The notes: a model not told the origin generated them from the sequence alone. Numbered from the stretch's first letter, positions 8,482-16,477 are shown. The stretch: DNA of 64,000 nucleotides from Mucilaginibacter xinganensis (GCA_026225055.1 JAMFSA010000105.1:25981-89980), one strand, 5' to 3'. Numbers and translations are program-made.

Positions 8482-8769
8482 TTAATTGTGTCTAAAACCA
8501 CCTTTATTACCACCACCACCATTAAAGCCTTTGTCCTCTGCCACGTTCACTGTTATCCTTCTGCCATAATAGCTGGCACCATTCATACACCTAATAGCTT
8601 CTTTAGCCTCGTCTTCGTTCACCATCTCAACAAACCCAAAACCCTTACTCTCTTTTGTTTCACGATCTTTAATGATCCTGAGTGATTTTACCGGCCCAAA
8701 ATCACCAAAAACGGCTGTTAATTCGGCCTCATCCACCTCAAGTGGCAAGCCTGCAATAAATACTTTCAT
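8482..8769 (-). CDS. RRM-type RNA-binding protein
   Basis: A 95-aa single-domain RNA-recognition-motif protein with a Gly-rich tail. RNP2 is KVFIAGLP at the N-terminus and RNP1 is SKGFGFVEM near residue 44; the tail is GFNGGGGNKGG. ATG 8769 is used because the next upstream in-frame codon is TTG. Proteins of this size and plan are common in Bacteroidota and cyanobacteria, bind single-stranded RNA and are often linked to cold response. It has its own terminator and appears monocistronic. Confidence 0.9.
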   Translation of the reverse strand: MKVFIAGLPLEVDEAELTAVFGDFGPVKSLRIIKDRETKESKGFGFVEMVNEDEAKEAIRCMNGASYYGRRITVNVAEDKGFNGGGGNKGGFRHN

Positions 8770-8968
8770 CAATGTCTTTAAAATTTGTTAAAGGTACTAA
8801 AAAAAGGCCACATTTGGCTACCCTAACTCCGAAAAGCCCACTCTGTAAGTGCTTTTTTACTTAACGGTTACTATACCGCTAATAATTAAAAGTTAAATAG
8901 AAATAATTATGATAGCCCCACATAACTAATGCCCCAATGACAGCGAAGCGAAATGACTTAATGACAAC

Positions 8969-9547
8969 TTACTTAAGTTGCAGGCTAAAAGTGCCCTTAA
9001 CCTTGTAAAAAGGCGCATTAGGCTTAGCATCCTTCGCCAGGAAGGTATAAAACGTACCCTTGGCAAGTGTACTATCCTGTTTGTATGAAGTGATATTTAT
9101 TTTCCCAAAGTCCTCGGTGTTCACGTATTTAGTTAACGCATATTCAATATTAGGCATCTTATCATGACTCAGTAAAAACTGGCTTCCTGCTACCGTGCTA
9201 GTTAAATTACTAAGCGCCTTCCCTGCCGAACTGATCCCAAAGCTCATGTTGTGCTCCTTATTAATAGCCGTTATCCCAAAATACTGGTCGTTACCCGAGC
9301 TAACCGTAACAAAAGCTATTGAATCCTTAGCGGCGTCAAAAGTATAGGTCGAATCCAGTATGGTTAGTTTAAGCGTTCCTTTCACTGCAAGATTGTTCCC
9401 GGGTGAGTTCAGTGTTAATGAGCTGTCAGCTTTAGTATTTACAGATGTTTCATCCCCTTCAACCTGATCTTTTTGGCACGATACAATCATACCCGAAAGC
9501 AGCAGTAAAAAAACGATGAAAAATTTAGTAAAAATTTTATTGCCCAT
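8969..9547 (-). CDS. hypothetical lipoprotein
   Basis: A 192-aa protein with a type II signal peptide (FFIVFLLLLSGMIVSC-QKD), so the mature protein should be lipidated at Cys24 and sit in the cell envelope. The rest is a beta-rich domain with alternating strands (KGTLKLTILDSTYTFDA, YFGITAINKEHNMSFGISS), similar in style to the DUF6252-type immunoglobulin-like lipoproteins of Bacteroidota. No catalytic motif is visible. Monocistronic. Confidence 0.7.
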   Translation of the reverse strand: MGNKIFTKFFIVFLLLLSGMIVSCQKDQVEGDETSVNTKADSSLTLNSPGNNLAVKGTLKLTILDSTYTFDAAKDSIAFVTVSSGNDQYFGITAINKEHNMSFGISSAGKALSNLTSTVAGSQFLLSHDKMPNIEYALTKYVNTEDFGKINITSYKQDSTLAKGTFYTFLAKDAKPNAPFYKVKGTFSLQLK

Positions 9548-9774
9548 TAGTAAAAATAATACACTGTTTCTATAATTGGATACGTAAAAATAGTTAAAAA
9601 GGTTGTGCCGATTGGCATTCGTAACAAAAATTTAACAATTATTAACTGCCCTTATTAAAAACAACAAAAAAACTGCCAAAAAACGCTGAATCGGCCCATT
9701 TTTATAAATTTATTTTACCCTTAATACCGCATGATGATGAATACGGCACCATCTCTCATTATTAACAAAATCAC

Positions 9775-9805
9775 TTGTAAATACTAATTAATTTAGCTAT
9801 CTTTG
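9775..9805 (+). promoter_or_regulatory. Bacteroidota promoter for the terminase genes
   Basis: TTG at 9775-9777 and TATCTTTG at 9798-9805 with a 20-nt spacer match the TTG-N19/20-TAnnTTTG pattern. It lies 35 nt upstream of the terminase small-subunit start. Confidence 0.6.
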
Positions 9806-9839
9806 AATACACTTTATGCCATTTGGCATTTCAATCATA

Positions 9840-10307
9840 ATGAAACTTACGCACCCCAAATTTACAGCTATAGGGCTAAACCAGCTCATTGATGATTATT
9901 TCATACACATCGAAGGTAAATACCATCTCGAAGAAGAATTAACACAACCCAAAAGCACTAAAAAAACAATCGGCACAAAGATCTGGGATCGCCCGCCCGA
10001 ACCAGCAACCATAACCGGATTAGCTTTCTTCCTCGGTTTCAGCAGTCGACAGTTATTTGATGATTATGAAACCTCAGGTAAGCACGCCCACATCCTGAAA
10101 CGCGGCCAGTTGCGTATCGAAGCCGAATACGAAAAGAAACTCCACCAGCAACCCGCCAGCGGCGCCATATTCGCCCTCCGTAGCATGGGCTGGAACGAAA
10201 AACCAGAAGAAAGGCCACCATCCGATCTCTCCTCAAAAACCCTCAAAGTAAAGATCCTCGAAACCGGCCCAACACCAGCCTCCAACGAAAAGGAAGTATC
10301 ACTCTAA
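9840..10307 (+). CDS. phage terminase small subunit (gp3-like DNA packaging protein)
   Basis: About 155 aa from MKLTHPKFTAIG; the ATG 24 nt upstream is less likely. The diagnostic central part contains a HTH-like segment (PATITGLAFFLGFSSRQLFD) and the basic helix ILKRGQLRIEAEYEKKL followed by GAIFALRSMGW, the pattern of small terminase subunits of the DNA-packaging gp3 type. The protein recognises phage DNA ends and hands them to the large subunit. The large subunit follows 500 nt downstream, after repeat copy C, so the two genes have been pushed apart by the repeat. Confidence 0.8.
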   Translation: MKLTHPKFTAIGLNQLIDDYFIHIEGKYHLEEELTQPKSTKKTIGTKIWDRPPEPATITGLAFFLGFSSRQLFDDYETSGKHAHILKRGQLRIEAEYEKKLHQQPASGAIFALRSMGWNEKPEERPPSDLSSKTLKVKILETGPTPASNEKEVSL

Positions 10308-10311
10308 CAAC

Positions 10312-10353
10312 CAGTGAGCAGTGAGCAGTGAGCAGTGAGCAGTGAGCAGTGAG
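10312..10353. repeat. tandem repeat, six copies of CAGTGAG
   Basis: Six perfect head-to-tail copies of the 7-mer CAGTGAG directly after the terminase small-subunit stop codon. Copy number of such a repeat is likely to vary by slippage. Confidence 0.9.
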
Positions 10354-10364
10354 CCCCCCGCGCC

Positions 10365-10417
10365 GGTTCAAGCGTCCACGCTTGAACCAAACCCATACAT
10401 AAGCGTCCATGCTTATG
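10365..10417. repeat. two adjacent small palindromes
   Basis: GGTTCAAGCG-TCCA-CGCTTGAACC (10365-10388, perfect 10-bp stem) and CATAAGC-GTCCAT-GCTTATG (10398-10417). A hybrid of the two (GTTCAAGCG..CGCTTATGAAC) lies before repeat copy D at 12992-13015, so these words belong to the left flank of the repeat element. Confidence 0.7.
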
Positions 10418-10469
10418 AACCAAAACAACTAATGACTCAATGACAAATGACCTAATGACATTCTTCAAA

Positions 10470-10735
10470 CCCGTCAGCAAAAAAGCTTCGGCCGAAATCA
10501 GGCAAAACAATGGTGGCCAAAAGCGTGGCAGGGCATAGCAGATTTTTACGGAAGCGTAAAGGCAGGTAGCGATAGTAGGGTAAAAATATAGCAGCCCAGG
10601 TTTTGCCTGCTTTGTAGCGCTGGCCCTGTGCGACAAAGAAGCCTCTTTGCTGACTTGATTTTTTGCTACTTTTTAATCAAGAAAAAAGTAGTAGCCTCCG
10701 CGGCAATGAGCGGCTTCATGCGATAAATGTCAAGG
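10470..10735. repeat. structured interspersed repeat, copy C
   Basis: The outer arms GTCAGCAAA (10473) and TTTGCTGAC (ends 10654) differ from copy A (GTCAGTAGAA/TTCTACTGAC) by paired changes that keep the stem. The inner arm is AAATCAGGCAAAAC with GTTTTGCCTGCTTT. The hairpin CTACTTTTT (10666-10674)/AAAAAGTAG (10683-10691) also differs from copies A and D by compensating changes. Copies C and D share a longer left flank (AACCAAAACAA..AATGACATTCTTC) and a right flank (GGCTTCATGCGATAA). Confidence 0.85.
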
Positions 10736-10809
10736 CGACAAACAGCGATATCACACAACAAATAACCAATCCCCACCAAACACCAATGAATTAATGAACC
10801 ATTGAACAA

Positions 10810-12033
10810 ATGAACCAACAAAATGAAGCATCCATCCTATTCAAACAAAACTACACCGCAGCAGCCAGTGTAATAGTAAACCAGGGCGGCACAAGTTCCG
10901 GCAAAACCTACGCAATCGAGCAGGTACTCTTCTGCCTCGCTTGCGAAACGCCCAAACAAATAATAACCGTAGTGGGGCAGGATATCCCAAACCTTAAAGC
11001 CGGTGCCCTGCGCGATGCATTAAACATCTACAACAACTCCGATCAAATAAAAGCCATGGTAAAAAGCTATAACAAGTCCGATAGAGTGTTCGAGTTCCAT
11101 AACGGTACACTCATCGAATTTAAAAGCTACGATAATGCCCAGGATGCCAAATCAGGCAAGCGCGATTACCTGTTCATCAACGAAGCCAACGGCATCACTT
11201 ATGATATCTATACCGAGCTCGCCCTTCGCACCCGCGAACGCGTGTTTATCGATTATAACCCCAACTACAATTTCTGGGTGCACGATCATGTAATAGGCAA
11301 ACCCGGTGTACAATTAATCATCTCCGATCATCGCCACAATCCCTTTATCAAGCAAACCATGCGCGATAAAGTTGAGTCGCTAAAAGCGGTAGACATCGAA
11401 CTCTGGAAAGTCTATGCCCGCGGACTAACCGGCAAAGTAAGCGGACTGGTATTCGATAACTGGCACATCTGCAATGATATCCCCCCGGATGCAAAACGCA
11501 TAGCCGCCGGCCTCGATTTTGGCTTCACCAACGATGAAACCGGATGCTTGCAGGTGTACACTCAACACGGCGAACTATGGGTCGATGAAATGTTCTACGA
11601 AACCGGCCTTACCAATACCGATATCGCGGCCCGCCTCACCAGCGCAGGCATCAGCAAAAGCACCGAGATCATCGCCGATAGCGCCGAACCAAAATCCATC
11701 GAAGAACTCAAACGCCTCGGCTGGAACATCAAAGGAGCGAAAAAGGGCCCCGACAGCATAAAAAACTCTATCGATATCCTCCGCCGCCACAAAATAAATA
11801 TCACAAGACGCAGCGTAAATCTTCGAAACGAAATAGCCCGCTATAAATGGCGTGTCGACCGTTCCGGAAAAACGATCAATGAACCCGTCGATGCCTTTAA
11901 TCATTTAATAGATCCACTCAGATATATTGCGCTCAACAAACTAAAAATCAATACATTTACATCAATAAAGTCGCACATGCCTTATAAAAACAACACCTGG
12001 CACAATCCTATTGTAAACCTGATAACCATATGA
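10810..12033 (+). CDS. phage terminase large subunit (PBSX-type)
   Basis: A 407-aa packaging motor. The ATPase half has Walker A in VNQGGTSSGKTYAIEQ (residues ~21-36) and a Walker B-like YLFINEANGI. The nuclease half has the acidic RNase H-like motifs AAGLDFGFTNDETG, EIIADSAEPKSIEEL and DAFNHLIDPLRY. This is the usual length and motif order of PBSX-type terminases, which cut and pump phage DNA into the prohead. The next gene overlaps its stop (ATGA), so they are translationally coupled. No portal or capsid gene follows, which is odd for a working phage. Confidence 0.92.
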   Translation: MNQQNEASILFKQNYTAAASVIVNQGGTSSGKTYAIEQVLFCLACETPKQIITVVGQDIPNLKAGALRDALNIYNNSDQIKAMVKSYNKSDRVFEFHNGTLIEFKSYDNAQDAKSGKRDYLFINEANGITYDIYTELALRTRERVFIDYNPNYNFWVHDHVIGKPGVQLIISDHRHNPFIKQTMRDKVESLKAVDIELWKVYARGLTGKVSGLVFDNWHICNDIPPDAKRIAAGLDFGFTNDETGCLQVYTQHGELWVDEMFYETGLTNTDIAARLTSAGISKSTEIIADSAEPKSIEELKRLGWNIKGAKKGPDSIKNSIDILRRHKINITRRSVNLRNEIARYKWRVDRSGKTINEPVDAFNHLIDPLRYIALNKLKINTFTSIKSHMPYKNNTWHNPIVNLITI

Positions 12034-12731
12034 TAGAAAAAACACTAAAAACCACCGAAGGAAAACTGCTGGTAAAAATACCAACCGCCCTTAACGAAGT
12101 TACTTTGGGCCAGATGATGGAGATGCAGGAAAAGCATTACCTTAATGATATGGAAGCCATCAGTATTCTATCAGGCATTCCGGTTAAAGAGCTGCATAAT
12201 GTCACCAACGCAAATGATTTTCAGGTATTTGGCAACTCCGTACATGCGCTTTCCGGCCAGATCAAGTACCTCTACAATAGCGATGCAATCCCACACAAAG
12301 TAAATTTCATGCTCGGCAAGCGAAAAGTAACCGTAAACGTAATCCGCAACCTATCGGTCGAGCCTGCCGGTGCATTCATGGCCGCTCGCGACATCATTGC
12401 CGATGAAATAAACGAAACCATCAAACTGCATGGCGAAGAACACTGGCAGGAACATTTCCATCCCTCGTTAAAAGCATGTTGTCATCTGCTGGCACACTAT
12501 TTCTTTTGCCGTGCAACAGGCAAAAAATACGATGAATACGAAGCCGAAGAATTTTGTAACGAAGTAAAAAAACTCAGGGTAACGGAGGCGCTGCCCATAG
12601 CAAAACATTTTTTTTCCTGTTATCCCAACTTATTGAAACAGAAAATAGGCTTCTTTCAGCGCCTGCATCAATATTGGAGAAGAAGGCAGGTATTCAAGCG
12701 TTTGAAAAATTTAAATACATCAACACCATAA
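12030..12731 (+). CDS. phage tail-assembly-chaperone-like protein
   Basis: A 233-aa protein whose start overlaps the terminase stop. The N-terminal part (IPTALNEVTLGQMMEMQEKH, ISILSGIPVKELHN) resembles the chaperone family in which an initial W/L-x-E-[IV]-T-[LW]-x-Q helix is followed by a short helical bundle. The C-terminus becomes basic (YWRRRQVFKRLKNLN). A T8 run at 12608-12615 together with a second ORF in the -1 frame suggests a G/GT-type programmed frameshift that would replace the last 38 residues with an 86-residue tail. The name rests on architecture and context, not on a database match. Confidence 0.55.
   Translation: MIEKTLKTTEGKLLVKIPTALNEVTLGQMMEMQEKHYLNDMEAISILSGIPVKELHNVTNANDFQVFGNSVHALSGQIKYLYNSDAIPHKVNFMLGKRKVTVNVIRNLSVEPAGAFMAARDIIADEINETIKLHGEEHWQEHFHPSLKACCHLLAHYFFCRATGKKYDEYEAEEFCNEVKKLRVTEALPIAKHFFSCYPNLLKQKIGFFQRLHQYWRRRQVFKRLKNLNTSTP
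12608..12615 (+). promoter_or_regulatory. candidate -1 ribosomal frameshift site (T8 slippery run)
   Basis: The heptamer T-TTT-TTT is in the correct phase relative to the zero frame (codons at 12609 and 12612). A shift of -1 here continues in the frame that is open to 12874. Confidence 0.5.
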
Positions 12732-12874
12732 ACTCATTAGCCGCTGGCGACATCACCAAGTGGGACACCATCCTCAACATGCCCTACGAACGTATCCTAA
12801 CCAAACTCCTGCTCAACAAAACCGAATCCGAATATCAAAAACGTTACTCAGATCTAATAAACGCCCAACGATAA
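12614..12874 (+). CDS. -1 frame extension of the chaperone-like gene
   Basis: Read in the -1 frame from the slippery run, this gives 86 residues (FLLSQLIETENRLLSAPA.., KWDTILNMPYERILTKLLL, TESEYQKRYSDLINAQR). The segment looks like real protein: amphipathic helices, W/P placement and a charged end. The only initiation codon in the frame is a TTG at 12674, inside the other gene. The simplest readings are a programmed G/GT-type frameshift or a plain indel that split one gene. Confidence 0.5.
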   Translation, partial: FLLSQLIETENRLLSAPASILEKKAGIQAFEKFKYINTINSLAAGDITKWDTILNMPYERILTKLLLNKTESEYQKRYSDLINAQR

Positions 12875-13065
12875 GGATTCCCCTCTTGAGAGGTGCCAAG
12901 GGTGTGTCCATTTCCAAGCGTCATTGCGAGGAACGAAGCAATCTCTATACTATACAGAGCAATTAGAAAAGCAATCCACCCTCAACCGCCAGTTCAAGCG
13001 TCTCCGCTTATGAACCAAAACAACCAATGACTCAGTGACTAATGACCCAATGACATTCTTCCACC
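12875..13065. other. intergenic tail of the phage segment with a GTCATTGCGAGG motif
   Basis: No gene. It holds GTCATTGCGAGG..GAAGCAATC (12920-12943), the reverse complement of the motif at the end of repeat copies A (4962-4985) and B (7107-7130), and the hybrid palindrome at 12992-13015 that flanks repeat D. Confidence 0.6.
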
Positions 13066-13325
13066 CCCGTCAGCAAAAACGCTTCGACCGAAATCAGGCA
13101 AAATAATGGTGGCCAAAAGCGTGGCAGGGCATAGGAAATTTTTGCAGAAGCAATGGCTATGAGGGAGGCGATAGCAGGGCAAACTTTTCCAGCCCAGGTT
13201 TTGCCTGATTTGCAGCGTAGTACCCGTGCGGCAAAGAAGCCTCTTTGCTGACTTGATTTTTTGGTTCTTTTGTATCAAGACAAAAGAACTAGCCTCCGCG
13301 GCAATGAGCGGCCTCATGCGATAAG
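13066..13325. repeat. structured interspersed repeat, copy D
   Basis: The outer arms are GTCAGCAAA and TTTGCTGAC, and the inner arm AAATCAGGCAAAAT pairs with GTTTTGCCTGATTT. The hairpin GTTCTTTTGT (13264-13273)/ACAAAAGAAC (13280-13289) differs from copy A by one compensated base pair. It is closest to copy C, with which it shares both flanks. Confidence 0.85.
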
Positions 13326-13381
13326 TAACACGTTATGCATACCCGCCAACCACCAATGAACCATTAAACTAATGAACCAAT

Positions 13382-13519
13382 ATGATCCGCAACCAAATAC
13401 AATCCATAACCCAAACCCTCAGCAGCGCCCCCACATTCATATACGGCACCCAAAATGAGCAGAGTGGTATTACCAAAACGAATATAAAGCAACTACCTAA
13501 TATTTATGAAATACATTAA
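13382..13519 (+). pseudogene. truncated phage structural gene
   Basis: A 45-codon ORF that starts MIRNQIQSITQTLSSAPTFI and then reads GTQNEQSGITKTNIKQLPNI before stopping at the end of the opposing acyltransferase gene. The N-terminus has the look of a phage or tail protein start. The stop falls exactly at the junction with unrelated sequence, so I take it as the 5' stump of a gene cut by recombination. The original product is unknown. Confidence 0.4.
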
Positions 13520-14547
13520 AAGTTCAATATATTTTTCAATCTTAAAAACGGTTTCTCTATTAATATAAAGCTTAAAAAAGACACCACCGCAGTTATAAGT
13601 AGTGTGATTATTAAAAAGGCCCAAACATTTAAATACGCTCCCCAAAGCTTATATACCATCTGCTCAATAGGGAAAGCATAAATATATAAACCATAAGAAA
13701 TATCATATTTAAACTTGACTTTAAATTTAGAGAACAACGATATGCAGAGTATTGAAATTAATATGGGAGCTGCAATATTATAGCCCCCGAACTTTAAAAG
13801 CAGTATTGTAATTGCCGTTATAATTATAAGCCCTTTATTATTGAATTGCAGCTTTTCACGATACATGTAAAACAATGCGCCTAAAACAAAGCAGGTATAT
13901 AGTTTTAAAGCATTTGATAATATAAGAAAGGTAGGCCCATAACTGATGTTAAAGAGGAATTTTAAGCCATAAAATAGATACACTAAAGTAGTTATTATTA
14001 GAAACGGCAATTTGTTATCATTGAAAATCCCGCCTAAGCCTATCAGCATAATAAAAATATAGCAATAAAATTCAGGTCTAAGACTCCACAGGCTACCGTT
14101 AAGTGATAACTTATAAGCGCTATTCTTTAAGATATCGCCAATGCTCCATTGGTTCACTTCTAAAAGGAAATTTCTATAAAGAAACGAAAACGAACTATTC
14201 TCACCTGTAAATGGGAAATTAGAAATTGTATGATGATCTGAATAATAAATGACTGGGGCAATCACAAAACTGGTTACCAATAAGCAAAACCAAAAACCGG
14301 GGAATATTCTTACAATCCTATGCCATAAAAAGATATAGACACTTTCACTACGTTCATAGCTACCCGCGATTAAATACCCACTTAAAGAGAAAAAACCCAT
14401 AACTCCAAATTCAGCAATATAGGTTTGATTTTTAACCAGGTTAACAAATGGTTCCTGTCCATAGCCTCCAATTAAATATGCATGTGAAAACAAAACCGAC
14501 AGAGCAAGTATAACTCTCAATAAATCGAATGCATTGTTTTTATTCAT
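13516..14547 (-). CDS. acyltransferase 3 family protein (OafA/YrhL-like)
   Basis: A 343-aa polytopic membrane protein with about ten hydrophobic segments. The family's catalytic His is in LSVLFSHAYLIGG after TM1, and the Arg-rich loop is in LWHRIVRIFPGFWF. The start is ATG 14547 (MNKNNAFDLLRV); the ORF upstream begins with TTG. Members O-acetylate or succinylate exopolysaccharides, lipopolysaccharide or antibiotics. Its base composition is more AT-rich than that of the phage genes before it, and it abuts a truncated phage gene, so it may be a later insertion. Confidence 0.85.
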   Translation of the reverse strand: MNKNNAFDLLRVILALSVLFSHAYLIGGYGQEPFVNLVKNQTYIAEFGVMGFFSLSGYLIAGSYERSESVYIFLWHRIVRIFPGFWFCLLVTSFVIAPVIYYSDHHTISNFPFTGENSSFSFLYRNFLLEVNQWSIGDILKNSAYKLSLNGSLWSLRPEFYCYIFIMLIGLGGIFNDNKLPFLIITTLVYLFYGLKFLFNISYGPTFLILSNALKLYTCFVLGALFYMYREKLQFNNKGLIIITAITILLLKFGGYNIAAPILISILCISLFSKFKVKFKYDISYGLYIYAFPIEQMVYKLWGAYLNVWAFLIITLLITAVVSFLSFILIEKPFLRLKNILNF

Positions 14548-14862
14548 TAGCAAATTATAGGGATAAATATTCTTATCAAGTATAATGATTTAATTGATTT
14601 TATAGACAATCCTTTTTAAAAGTCATGAATGCCTGAAGGTTTTCACTTAGGCAATTCCTTTCAAGATATTAAGGAAAGATTTTAAAACTTTAATTTTCTT
14701 ATGTCATTGAAATTTACTAAAATTATCAATTCCTCAGTTCTTCTTATGTTTTTTGTAAAAGAGGTGTTATAATAATAGAGTTTGGATAACTCTGACTGAC
14801 TTTAAAGTTCTTATTACATTTCCAAACAGTGGTCTGTTGATTTTAGCTTGTAATAAAAAATG
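14548..14862. other. AT-rich intergenic region
   Basis: About 310 nt between the acyltransferase and tRNA-Leu(GAG). It probably holds the acyltransferase promoter. No other structure seen. Confidence 0.4.
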
Positions 14863-14946
14863 TGCCCGGAACGAGATTCGAACTCGTACATCCTTGCGAA
14901 TGCCACCCCCTCAAGATGGTGCGTCTACCAATTTCGCCACCCGGGC
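14863..14946 (-). tRNA. tRNA-Leu(GAG)
   Basis: 84-nt class II tRNA on the minus strand. The acceptor GCCCGGG pairs with TCCGGGC, the anticodon stem CCATC/GGTGG closes a loop with anticodon GAG, a long variable arm is present and the T loop is GTTCGAATC. CCA is not encoded. Confidence 0.95.
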
Positions 14947-14956
14947 TTGTTACTAA

Positions 14957-15018
14957 AAAAAGTCTTTAGTCTGTAGTTCTGGTCTATTCAACACTGAACT
15001 TAAGACTAAAGACTTTTT
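14957..15018. repeat. 16-bp inverted repeat between two tRNA genes
   Basis: AAAAAGTCTTTAGTCT (14957-14972) and AGACTAAAGACTTTTT (15003-15018) are exact reverse complements around a 30-nt loop. With its T/A ends it could act as a bidirectional terminator between the two tRNA-Leu genes. Confidence 0.75.
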
Positions 15019-15035
15019 ACTTTAAGAAAAGGATG

Positions 15036-15119
15036 TGCCCGAAGAGAGACTCGAACTCTCAAGAGACAATTCTCAACGGCTTCTGAGACCGCAACGTTTA
15101 CCAATTTCGCCATCCGGGC
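15036..15119 (-). tRNA. tRNA-Leu(CAG)
   Basis: 84-nt class II tRNA on the minus strand. The acceptor GCCCGGA pairs with TTCGGGC, the anticodon is CAG within GCGGT-CTCAGAA-GCCGT, a long variable arm is present and the T loop is GTTCGAGTC. CCA is not encoded. Confidence 0.95.
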
Positions 15120-15276
15120 ATTAAAGTACACCTTATATACTCGCCAATTTTATAACTGCAAGTATACGGGGCTGCAAATATACTTTTTTCAGCTAAAAAG
15201 CATCTAAATAAATATAAAAATTGATCATGCCTTGCAATTTGCCTTGGTAAAGGATAAATTCGGATAAAACACACGA

Positions 15277-16287
15277 ATGAGAAGCCATACATCTGGTATT
15301 ACTATCCTTTTATTACTCTTTATTTTTTTTACAAACGAAGCTATCGCACAGCACATTGTTCTTTTACAACAAGGTAAACCAACAAGTATCCGCGGCTTGT
15401 CAGTGGTCAATGATAAAACTGCATGGATAAGCGGTAGTAATGGGTATATCGCCATAACTAGTGATGGGGGTAAAACCTGGCAGTGGCGGCAAATAAAAGG
15501 TTTCGAACAAGCCGACTTCAGAGATATTGAAGCATTTTCCAATAAAGAAGCCGTGATCATGAGTTCCGGCACACCCGCTCTAATATTAAAAACCATTGAT
15601 GGAGGTGTAAACTGGCAAGTAAAATACCGCAATACTGATACTGCTTATTTTTTAGATGCAATGGATTTTGACAATCCCTCACATGGCTTCATCCTCGGCG
15701 ATCCTATAAAAAATAGATTTCTGTTACTCGAAACTAAAAATAGCGGCAATACCTGGAATAATTATAATAACAGCCCTGTTGCCTCAGCCAATGAAGCAGC
15801 GTTTGCCGCCAGTGGAACTTGCTTGCGCACAATAAATCATACTAATATTATTGTAACGGGCGGCGCGGTTTCCAATATTTTTGTTCAGGTGCCAAATAAA
15901 GACTGGTATAAAACTGCCATTCCTATTACACATGGAAAAAGCAGTCAGGGAGCTTTTTCAATAGCTAAAGGTAAAAACCAACTGGTTATTGTTGGCGGCA
16001 ACTATCAGCATGATAGACGTACCGATTCCACTGTCTGTTACTCTAATAATAGAACGAACTGGAAATTAGCGCATACCCCTCCATCCGGTTACCAATCATG
16101 TGTAGAATATATTAATGCCGACACCTACCTTTCAACCGGCACGCCCGGAACAAATATCTCAACCGATGGTGGCAAGAATTGGAAGCAAACAGATACACTC
16201 AATTTTAACGTTTGCAGGAAAGCAAAGCATGGAAATCTGGTTTTATTAGCTGGCAGCAATGGTAAAATAGCAGTTTTTAAACTATAG
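15277..16287 (+). CDS. secreted BNR / YCF48-like beta-propeller protein
   Basis: A 336-aa protein with an N-terminal signal peptide (ITILLLLFIFFTNEAIA-QH). It contains repeated propeller blades with the Asp-box/BNR signature S-x-D-G-G-x-T/N-W: ITSDGGKTWQWRQ, KTIDGGVNWQV, KNSGNTWNNY and STDGGKNWKQT. Such proteins are called oxidoreductase-like or YCF48-related in Bacteroidota; no catalytic residues can be named. It is exported and probably binds a protein or glycan partner. It is the last chromosomal gene before tRNA-Lys. Confidence 0.75.
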   Translation: MRSHTSGITILLLLFIFFTNEAIAQHIVLLQQGKPTSIRGLSVVNDKTAWISGSNGYIAITSDGGKTWQWRQIKGFEQADFRDIEAFSNKEAVIMSSGTPALILKTIDGGVNWQVKYRNTDTAYFLDAMDFDNPSHGFILGDPIKNRFLLLETKNSGNTWNNYNNSPVASANEAAFAASGTCLRTINHTNIIVTGGAVSNIFVQVPNKDWYKTAIPITHGKSSQGAFSIAKGKNQLVIVGGNYQHDRRTDSTVCYSNNRTNWKLAHTPPSGYQSCVEYINADTYLSTGTPGTNISTDGGKNWKQTDTLNFNVCRKAKHGNLVLLAGSNGKIAVFKL

Positions 16288-16340
16288 ACAATTGACAATG
16301 AAGCGCTTATTATATACTTTAAAATAAATTAAAATAACAC

Positions 16341-16371
16341 TTGCACACAAAGCTCAATAGTCCTATATTTG
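16341..16371 (+). promoter_or_regulatory. promoter of tRNA-Lys
   Basis: TTG at 16341-16343, a 20-nt spacer and TATATTTG at 16364-16371, 26 nt before the tRNA. A textbook Bacteroidota promoter. Confidence 0.75.
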
Positions 16372-16396
16372 CACCACTTTAATCGGAGACGATAAT

Positions 16397-16469
16397 GATT
16401 CCGTAGCTCAGCTGGTAGAGCATAACACTTTTAATGTTGGGGTCCTGGGTTCGAATCCCAGCGGGATCA
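16397..16469 (+). tRNA. tRNA-Lys(TTT)
   Basis: 73-nt tRNA: acceptor GATTCCG/CGGGATC, D arm GCTCAGCTGGTAGAGC, anticodon TTT in the loop CTTTTAA, T arm CTGGG-TTCGAAT-CCCAG, discriminator A. Its 3' end is the left attachment site of the island that follows. Confidence 0.95.
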
Positions 16470-16470
16470 C
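16457..16470 (+). mobile_element. left attachment site (attL) of the defence island
   Basis: CCCAGCGGGATCAC, the 3' end of tRNA-Lys plus one base, is repeated exactly at 30834-30847. The T-arm/acceptor end of a tRNA is the usual target of tyrosine integrases. Confidence 0.8.
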
Positions 16471-16477
16471 GAATGTA

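Noticed and set aside
12760-12966. 68-aa ORF in the third frame after the terminase module
   Set aside because: It is a shadow of the -1 frame extension and runs into intergenic repeat sequence.
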